Shown one piece after another: positions 58,633 to 64,000 of a stretch of 64,000 nt of DNA. Location: NCBI RefSeq assembly GCF_003963535.1, contig NZ_CP034539.1, positions 310,001-374,000 of the forward strand. Reading direction: 5' to 3'. The notes beneath the pieces are model-generated. The model had not been told where the DNA came from. It worked only from the letters and a program-made list of their open reading frames with translations, and made no database searches. Position 1 is the stretch's first letter, and each line of letters opens with the position of its first letter. The position numbers and the translations under genes are program-made. The DNA is from Streptomyces cyaneochromogenes (lineage in GTDB: Bacteria; Actinomycetota; Actinomycetes; Streptomycetales; Streptomycetaceae).

Positions 58633-59124
58633 ACCGAGGAAGCCCGCACATCAGCAGAAGTGGCCAACGGCCCGGAGGGCAGGGGTAATCCGAGCAGCTT
58701 CGCTGGCGGTCAGGCGGGCGACGGAACGAGGGTAGAGGCGACGGACCGCTTGCGAAGTCCCTCCGCCGGGTGCGCCATCTCCACAGACGTGCCGACCAGA
58801 CCGGCACCGCTCAGGTCTGCGGTCATCAGCCGGAAGTCGGCCATCGACAGGTGGCGCATCTCGCGCAGGGCACGCAACACGGGACGAGACTGGCCTCCTT
58901 GGTCGCCAGGCGAAGCCGAACGGCCACGCACTTGGCCATCAATGCCTGCCTGATCTCTTGGGGAGCCGGGCCGATGCCCGTCTCGCACCACGCGTCAGGG
59001 CAGGCTCGGCACTGGCCTTCCACGCCCCAGCGCGGCGATCCCCGCCCCGGCGACTCGGCCGGCTGACCCCTGGGTGAGTTTGATCCGTCCAACTCCCCTT
59101 CCCTAGAGGGTACTTCACGCCTCT
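58633..59124. other. Gap without a supported gene
   Basis: On the minus strand, 58710-58865 has a hydrophilic frame ('MADFRLMTADLSGAGLVGTS', 'VEMAHPAEGLRKRSVASTLV') of fair coding character but without a ribosome site. The rest shows nothing I recognise. Confidence 0.4.
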
Positions 59125-59560
59125 TCGCGAGAACGGTCTGTACCCGGGCGTGTCCGACGAGCTTGCCGAGAACATGAAGTCCGGCTGGGCCGACACGGAG
59201 CTGCGTGACCTGGCGCCGGTCCCCCAGGCCGCCGAGACCGCCACGCGGCGTGCCGCGCTGTCGGCGCGGTTCCCGGGTGAGCGTCTGGTGATCCCCACGG
59301 GCAATCTGAAGACACGGTCGAACGACACGGAGTACCCCTTCCGGGCGGCGGTCGAGTACGCGTACCTCACCGGCGGCCGGCCCGATGAAAGCGCAGGCGG
59401 CGTGCTCGTCCTGGAGCCCGTCGCCGACGGCCTCAAGGCGACGATCTACCTGCTGCCGCGCTCCGACCGCGAGAACGGCGAGTTCTGGCTCTCCGGCGAG
59501 GCGCGGCTGGTCAAGGACGCGTTCGAGATCGGCGAGGCGCAGGTCACTTCGCTGAGAAAG
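59125..59560 (+). pseudogene. N-terminal fragment of a Xaa-Pro aminopeptidase
   Basis: The frame reads RENGLYPGVSDELAENMKSG, 'WADTELRDLAPVPQAAETAT', 'PGERLVIPTGNLKTRSNDTE', 'YPFRAAVEYAYLTGGRPDES', 'TIYLLPRSDRENGEFWLSGE'. This is the aminopeptidase-P N-terminal domain of Streptomyces PepP. The true start is missing and the sequence stops matching at about 59535, before the metallopeptidase domain, so it is a relic of a duplicated or transferred pepP. Confidence 0.8.
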
Positions 59561-59605
59561 GTCACTGGCCGGCCCATTCCTCGTAGGGCTCGGCGGACGA
59601 ACCGG

Positions 59606-60169
59606 CTAACGCGCCACGCGGTGGCGGAGGTAGACGAATTTCGAGCTGAAGGTGCGGGTCTCGACGAGTTCGAGATCCACCCGGCGCTCGTGCCGGGGAA
59701 AGAACGGAGTGCCACCGCCGACCAGCACCGGGTAGACAACGGCCCGGTACTCGTCGATGAGACCCGACGCGGCCGCCTCGGCGGCGAGTGTCGCGCCGCC
59801 GATCGCGATCTCGCCCTCCCCCGGCTCGGCCCGCAACCGCTCGATCTCCTCCGCCAGCCCGCCGGAGACCAGGCGGGCATTGCCCTCCACCGACGTCAGC
59901 GTGGTGGAGAACACCACCTTCGGGAGCGGATTCCAGAGCCCGGCCCACTCGAGCCCCGCGTCGTCGAGCGATGGGTCCTGGTCGGCGGTCTCCCAGTACA
60001 GCATCGTCTCGTACAGCCGTCGTCCCATCAGATGGACGTCGACCCCTCGAATCTCGTCGATCCAGAAGCGAAAGACCTCCTCGTCGGGCGCCGACCAGTC
60101 GAAGCTGCCGTCCGGCCCGACGATGTAACCGTCCAGTGAGACGTTCATCGAATAGGTCACGCTGCGCAT
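59606..60169 (-). CDS. Dihydrofolate-reductase-like (RibD C-terminal) family protein
   Basis: 187 residues: 'MRSVTYSMNVSLDGYIVGPD', 'VDVHLMGRRLYETMLYWETA', 'PKVVFSTTLTSVEGNARLVS', 'EGEIAIGGATLAAEAAASGL', 'YRAVVYPVLVGGGTPFFPRH'. It is the common Actinobacterial stand-alone RibD-C/DHFR fold, a presumed NADPH-dependent reductase. AGGAGGAC precedes ATG 60167-60169, which decides the start; an upstream ATG lacks one. It is similar in family to 31404-32069 but not a close copy. No operon partner. Confidence 0.9.
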   Translation of the reverse strand: MRSVTYSMNVSLDGYIVGPDGSFDWSAPDEEVFRFWIDEIRGVDVHLMGRRLYETMLYWETADQDPSLDDAGLEWAGLWNPLPKVVFSTTLTSVEGNARLVSGGLAEEIERLRAEPGEGEIAIGGATLAAEAAASGLIDEYRAVVYPVLVGGGTPFFPRHERRVDLELVETRTFSSKFVYLRHRVAR

Positions 60170-60379
60170 CAGAAGTCCTCCTCGGGAACGGGTTCCACAG
60201 TAGGACCGCCGGGCGCCGCAGAACTCATCGCGACTCGCGGATCCCCTGGGTCGAGTCACCTCACGGGATCATTTTCGTTGGGCGATCTTCGGCGACATGA
60301 CCAAGGCTCCTGCCAACGGCTGGCAGAGGGCTCGGCGCAGCGATTCGGATGTGTAATTAATCTGGCGAGTTTCGAGGAC

Positions 60380-60745
60380 CTATCCGCCGGGCGTGCCGTT
60401 GATAGCTGCCGTGCCGGCCTCATGCAGCCACTGACTTGCCATTGGTTCCGGGGCCCTCCCCAGCGTGCCCATGACGGCGTCGTACGCACGGCGCAGTGCT
60501 GTTGGGTTCGGCTGCTGAGCCGAGGCTTCATCGCGCAGCGCTGAGGCTTCTTCAACGAGTTCGGCCTCAAGCTCCAGTGGAATTCCTTCGAACGACGCCT
60601 CGAGAGAGCTCATGAAGGCATTGCAGGCTGGCGTATGGTTACCGTGCTGGGACTGCTGATGCACCCAGTGCAGGAGGGCATTGCGGGTGTAGACGTACCG
60701 GGCAGTCGCATTCTGAGCCACGCGAGCAAACGCGCCGCGCCTCAC
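60380..60745 (-). CDS. Hypothetical helical protein
   Basis: 121 residues from a GTG: 'RGAFARVAQNATARYVYTRN', 'ALLHWVHQQSQHGNHTPACN', 'LELEAELVEEASALRDEASA', 'LRRAYDAVMGTLGRAPEPM'. All-helical, soluble, unknown family. The start has no clear ribosome site, and the N-terminus looks like the middle of a longer protein ('RGAF.RVAQNATARYVY'), so it may be 5'-truncated. Confidence 0.5.
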   Translation of the reverse strand: MRRGAFARVAQNATARYVYTRNALLHWVHQQSQHGNHTPACNAFMSSLEASFEGIPLELEAELVEEASALRDEASAQQPNPTALRRAYDAVMGTLGRAPEPMASQWLHEAGTAAINGTPGG

Positions 60746-60959
60746 GTTCTTCCGATTCCCGTCGTCTCTCCGCGGCCCGCCTCGCCCTGTCGGCCGGAGA
60801 CGGGGTAGCCGCTGTGGCCGCCGCCATCAACATACGGCCGATTCCTTGGAGGCCCCGGCGCAGTCCGATCGGCTGCTCGTTGGAAATGCAGGAATCGACG
60901 CCCGCAGTCACTTATGGACAACTCCCCCGAGGTCATGATGCGGTCATGCCGCCGGGTCG

Positions 60960-61040
60960 TCACCGTCGAGGAGCGGACGGTTCCTGCTCGCGCAGCACGG
61001 TCAAGGCGATGTTGGGCTTCGACTCGTACGTAGGACTCAT
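60960..61040 (-). CDS. 26-residue small ORF
   Basis: MSPTYESKPNIALTVLREQE, then PSAPRR. GGAGGAG lies eight bases before the ATG. It may be a genuine small peptide, a leader or a RiPP-like precursor; no processing genes are adjacent. Listed because of the excellent ribosome site. Confidence 0.35.
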   Translation of the reverse strand: MSPTYESKPNIALTVLREQEPSAPRR

Positions 61041-61174
61041 CTCGGCGGCTCCTCCATGAACGAGGATCGCCTCTTCCATGACGTCCTCCCGGAGACAGTC
61101 GAGACACAAACCGTCACATGCACAACGAGCGGGCATCGCCCGGTTCCGCGGGGCCGTCCGCCGCAGCTCAGCGC

Positions 61175-62341
61175 TCAACCCTGGTGGATGCCCCGCACGA
61201 TCCGGCCGACGACCTCCGCGGCCCGATCCGGCTGCTGCTCGAACCAGTTGCCGAGGTACTCCCGGACGGCCTCCCCCACACAGGCGCGTACATCGGTGTT
61301 GCCCAGCAACCCGTGCGTGGCGCCGAGGAACTCGGGACGCTCAAGTTTCACCGACACGACTGCTGTGAGGCCCTCGCCGATCCGGTCGGCGCCGGGATCA
61401 GGGTCTGCCGCCGTCAGCAGCCCGCTTTTCCGCGCGTACGCGGTGACCGCGGCCGCCACACCGTCGCGGAAACCGTCCACGTGCGTGCCGCCCTGGGCAG
61501 TGGCCCGGCTGTTGACGAAGCTGCGCACCCGCTCCTCACGGGAGCCGCCCCACAGCAGGGCCACCTCCATCGTCCCCGCCATCCGCGGGTCCTCCCGCTC
61601 GAACCCGATGACGTCCGGATGGAGAGCCGCCCCCGCCTCCGCGTCCAGGGCGGCCACGAAGTCCCGCACCCCGTCCGGGAACCGGAACAGCACCGCCCGG
61701 GACCCTCCCGCAGGACGTTCGTCGGTCAGCGACATCCGCAGGCCTCGGTTGAGGAAGGCCAACTGCCGGAAACGCTCTGCCAGAAGAGCGAACGAGTAGC
61801 GCGTCGTCTCGAAGATCTCGGCGTCGGGCCAGAAGGCGATGGTCGTACGGCTTCCGCTCGCGGGCCCCACAGTGGCAGGCGGGGCGAGAGCGACACCGCG
61901 CGCGTACTCCTGAACCCGGCGGAGCCCCTCGCACCGCACCTCGGCTGTCAGCCGGCTCGACAGGGCATTGGTGACGAAGAGCCCCCCACCGAAATGGGCC
62001 ACGTCCGCGATGTACCGGCCACTGGGCTCGGACTCCGCACAGAAGCTGGTCAGCAACGCTTCGAGGCCCGGGCCGCCTGTCTCCCGGGCTGCCTCGAAGG
62101 GACCACCCGGCCCGTCGTCGGAGACCCTCACGCCGCCGTCGGGCGTGAGCGTGACGTCGACCGAGCCGCCGCGTCCGGCCAGGACCTGGTTCACCGCCCG
62201 ACCCACCACCTCGAACACCAGATGATGCAGACCACGTTCACCGGTCGAACCGACCCACATCCCGGGCCGCTTGCGAACGGCTTCGGGCCCCTCCAGCACC
62301 TCGATCCGGGCAACGTCGTACCCCGCGCCTTCCCCACTCAC
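61175..62341 (-). CDS. Gyrase-B-like ATPase/transducer paralogue with altered active site
   Basis: 388 residues, ending at the position of the transducer domain; no Toprim domain. The GyrB pattern is clear: 'EAVRKRPGMWVGSTGERGLH', 'HLVFEVVGRAVNQVLAGRGG', 'VRVSDDGPGG', 'FVNSRATAQGGTHVDGFRDG', 'LTAVVSVKLERPEFLGATHG'. E44 matches the catalytic Glu, but the magnesium Asn (N46 in E. coli) is Arg48, the lid 'HGVG' is missing, and the QTK loop is ATH (341-343). It may bind ATP weakly or not at all. GTG start at 62339-62341. A regulatory or resistance role is inference. Confidence 0.85.
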   Translation of the reverse strand: MSGEGAGYDVARIEVLEGPEAVRKRPGMWVGSTGERGLHHLVFEVVGRAVNQVLAGRGGSVDVTLTPDGGVRVSDDGPGGPFEAARETGGPGLEALLTSFCAESEPSGRYIADVAHFGGGLFVTNALSSRLTAEVRCEGLRRVQEYARGVALAPPATVGPASGSRTTIAFWPDAEIFETTRYSFALLAERFRQLAFLNRGLRMSLTDERPAGGSRAVLFRFPDGVRDFVAALDAEAGAALHPDVIGFEREDPRMAGTMEVALLWGGSREERVRSFVNSRATAQGGTHVDGFRDGVAAAVTAYARKSGLLTAADPDPGADRIGEGLTAVVSVKLERPEFLGATHGLLGNTDVRACVGEAVREYLGNWFEQQPDRAAEVVGRIVRGIHQG

Positions 62342-62619
62342 AAGACCCTCCCCTGGCCTCCGGCAGACCTCCCCAGCCTAGCCAGAATGGAGGAAAACAC
62401 CAGGTCAAAGCCAGTTCGCCGAAGCTGCGGACGGGCGGGTGAAGGCGTACCGGGAAGCGGTCCGCCCAGGAGGCGGGCAGCGCGCCCGGAACGTGTCCCA
62501 GGGCCCGCCGAAGGCGCGTACGACCGCGTTCCGGGCGGCCCTGAGGAGTCCAATTCCGGCAGCTGGCACCGGGGGCTTCCTCGCCGACTCCGAAGGGTCG
62601 GCAGTGCCACACTGGCGCC

Positions 62620-62931
62620 ATGGGAAAGCCGCAGACGATCGATGAGTACATCGAGGGCTTCGAGGGGCAGGCCCGCGAGGTGCTCGAGCAGGTACGGCCG
62701 CTGACCCTCGAGGCGGTTCCTGCAGCGAATGAGGCGAGCCACGCGAAGCACGCCAACGTCGTGTTCACGCCCAGCACCCGCGAGGCGTTCGACGCCGACC
62801 TCGCCGACTTCACCACCGGCAAGGGCCCGGTCAAGCTCCCGTACGGCCGGCCCGTGCCGGGCGACCTGCTGCGCCAGATGATCGCGTTCCGCGTGCGCGA
62901 GCACGAGGATGACGGCGTGCTGTGGATGTAA
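62620..62931 (+). CDS. DUF1801 (frataxin-like/iron-chaperone-type) protein with internal deletion
   Basis: 103 residues: 'MGKPQTIDEYIEGFEGQARE', 'VLEQVRPLTLEAVP', 'FTPSTREAFDADLADFTTGK', 'GPVKLPYGRPVPGDLLRQMI', 'AFRVREHEDDGVLWM'. Beginning and end match the DUF1801 fold, but about 20-25 residues of the central strands ('...ISYG.P.......G..' to 'HHVG.YP') are replaced by 'AANEASHAKHANVV', so the core sheet is incomplete. The ORF is intact, so this is either a deletion derivative or a divergent member. Confidence 0.6.
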   Translation: MGKPQTIDEYIEGFEGQAREVLEQVRPLTLEAVPAANEASHAKHANVVFTPSTREAFDADLADFTTGKGPVKLPYGRPVPGDLLRQMIAFRVREHEDDGVLWM

Positions 62932-63062
62932 CGGCCGCGGAGGCGAAGAGAGAACTCTGACTCAGCCCTAAGTTCCAAGCCGCGGCTGCAGACCCCCATT
63001 CCCGCCGGTTCCCTTGCGATGGCAAGATGCCTGATCACGGACGAGCGGGCGCGGGAGACCTG

Positions 63063-63551
63063 ATGAACGATCAAAGCACGCGTGGCTCGGCAGAAGGCTT
63101 CAGCGTCTTCGCTGTCGACGCCAACTGGCCGGAATCACGGCAGGTCACGGGTCACGGCCACAACCGAGTCACCGGCGATGCCCATGTGTACCTGTGGTTC
63201 GGCTCTCCCTACTTCGACCCTCAGGTCCAGCACCTCACCGTCTTCAGCGCCTCCTCGGGAAACGCAGAGGCCACCGAGGCCCTGGAACGGGCCTTCGAGA
63301 TCTACTGCCACCCCGGCGAGGAACCCCCGGCCAGGCTGCCGGCCTCCGAACCCGTCACCATCACCACAGACGGTAGACCCATGACCTTCGAACTCTGGCG
63401 CAACACCAGCGACCGTTGCTGGGTCGCGCGGGGATGCGTCGACAACACCGAAGTCGTCCTGTCCGGCTCCGGGATCGAACCCAGCGACCTCCGTCTGGTC
63501 CGCGTGAGCGATCTGACCTCTTTCTCGAACCCTTTCGCGCCCCTCGGATAA
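63063..63551 (+). CDS. Hypothetical protein
   Basis: 162 residues: 'GFSVFAVDANWPESRQVTGH', 'VTGDAHVYLWFGSPYFDPQV', 'AEATEALERAFEIYCHPGEE', 'TFELWRNTSDRCWVARGCVD'. Mixed alpha/beta and soluble; family unknown. GGGAGA lies five bases before the ATG. The C-terminal 'VARGCVDNTEVVLSGSGIEP' looks like a beta domain. Convergent with the gene at the right edge. Confidence 0.7.
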   Translation: MNDQSTRGSAEGFSVFAVDANWPESRQVTGHGHNRVTGDAHVYLWFGSPYFDPQVQHLTVFSASSGNAEATEALERAFEIYCHPGEEPPARLPASEPVTITTDGRPMTFELWRNTSDRCWVARGCVDNTEVVLSGSGIEPSDLRLVRVSDLTSFSNPFAPLG

Positions 63552-63679
63552 CTGGACTGCACGGCGGCCCTCATCCACCCCCGCCGTCTGAACCGCCGTG
63601 GTCGGATCCGGACGGGGGTGAACGAGACGGAGACTGAGACGGAGTCAGCCTCTCTCACCACGCAGGCTCAGGGGTCTGG

Positions 63680-64000
63680 CTACCACCAGTCCGTGCACTG
63701 CACCGCCTGGCCGCCCCCGCCGCCGCAGGCGCGGAACCGGTAGTTCGGGCTGTTGTCCGTCACTTTCGCGGCGCTGGTCAGCTGATGGCCGTCGAGGCTT
63801 GCCTTGAAGGGTCCGCACTGGACGTGGACATCCCTGCCGTTCAGCGTCCAGTCCATCCAGATCTCGTCTCCTGCACGCGGGACCGTGAGCGCGGCGAATC
63901 CGTGGATCCGACCGTCGATCCTGGCAGCTCGCAGACTGATACGCCCGACGAGCCCTTGCGGGTCGGAGGAGCGCAGCGTTTTGTCCTCCGGGCCGGCCGG
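63680..64000 (-). CDS. Secreted-type protein, N-terminus beyond the window
   Basis: Read by hand: the minus frame is open from the window edge to TAG at 63680-63682, 106 residues, with 'GLVGRISLRAARIDGRIHGF', 'DEIWMDWTLNGRDVHVQCGP' and 'NYRFRACGGGGGQAVQCTDW'. Three Cys and a beta-rich pattern suggest an exported protein. The family is not recognised. Confidence 0.6.
   Translation of the reverse strand, partial: PAGPEDKTLRSSDPQGLVGRISLRAARIDGRIHGFAALTVPRAGDEIWMDWTLNGRDVHVQCGPFKASLDGHQLTSAAKVTDNSPNYRFRACGGGGGQAVQCTDWW

Noticed and set aside
57223..58953. 576-codon plus-strand frame
   Set aside because: Antisense of the MATE transporter, whose helices are clear on the minus strand.
61118..62704. 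528-codon plus-strand frame
   Set aside because: Shadow of the gyrase-B-like gene on the minus strand.
1..64000. tRNA, rRNA or riboswitch genes
   Set aside because: I saw no cloverleaf-like TTCRA.T arms, rRNA cores or known riboswitch cores, though a by-eye scan is not exhaustive.

Overview
The window is high-GC actinobacterial DNA and reads as Streptomyces. Coding frames have strong third-position GC bias, TTG and GTG starts occur behind AGGAGG-type ribosome sites, and 4-bp stop/start overlaps (ATGA, GTGA) are common. The gene families are typical of that genus: MmyB-like, PucR and PadR regulators, a SpoIIE phosphatase, a membrane Ser/Thr kinase, DUF4394, DUF4097 and DUF2254 proteins, and a TPR-CHAT protein. 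The density of broken transposases and broken genes suggests accessory DNA, probably a chromosome arm (inference). I saw no rRNA, tRNA or CRISPR array.

Layout. 1-9.4 kb: end of a membrane protein, an SRPBCC gene divergent from an MmyB-type regulator, a metallo-hydrolase/carboxylesterase pair, DUF2254 and an orphan sufC, then helicase and membrane-protein fragments. 9.4-15.3 kb: an insertion-sequence graveyard with parts of at least four IS5-type copies and two IS110 fragments around a few small intact genes, including a secreted inhibitor-like protein. 15.6-24.3 kb: an LRV/HEAT-like repeat protein, an oxidoreductase/PPOX operon beside a broken merR, a translationally coupled PadR-HD-membrane operon, and an Mrr-type nuclease with a membrane partner. 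24.8-32.5 kb: a PucR regulator, secreted DUF4394 protein, DUF1963 protein, a two-gene operon whose products share an RHIM-like motif, and an ArsR-SRPBCC-DHFR-like operon. 32.5-36.1 kb: transposase debris and ~100-bp repeats around a SUKH immunity-type gene, an nSTAND NTPase fragment and a polysaccharide deacetylase lipoprotein. 37-46 kb: AI-2E transporter, kinase with an altered catalytic loop, TPR-CHAT protease with a frameshifted small divergent gene, and a MerR/sliding-clamp fusion with a downstream helical-repeat partner. 46-64 kb: SpoIIE phosphatase, M20 amidohydrolase, methyltransferase, alpha/beta hydrolase, DUF4097, a MarR/dienelactone hydrolase pair with two perfect operators, MATE exporter, a pepP fragment, a DHFR-like protein, a degenerate gyrase-B ATPase paralogue, and a partial secreted protein at the right edge.

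The most unusual items are the two-gene RHIM-like operon (28.9-30.2 kb), the TPR-CHAT locus with a (CG)5 tract breaking the neighbouring small gene (40.4-43.9 kb), the MerR/beta-clamp fusion (44.2-45.9 kb), and the gyrase-B-like protein lacking its magnesium Asn and QTK loop (61.2-62.3 kb). Family assignments come from recognising motifs by eye. No database search was possible.
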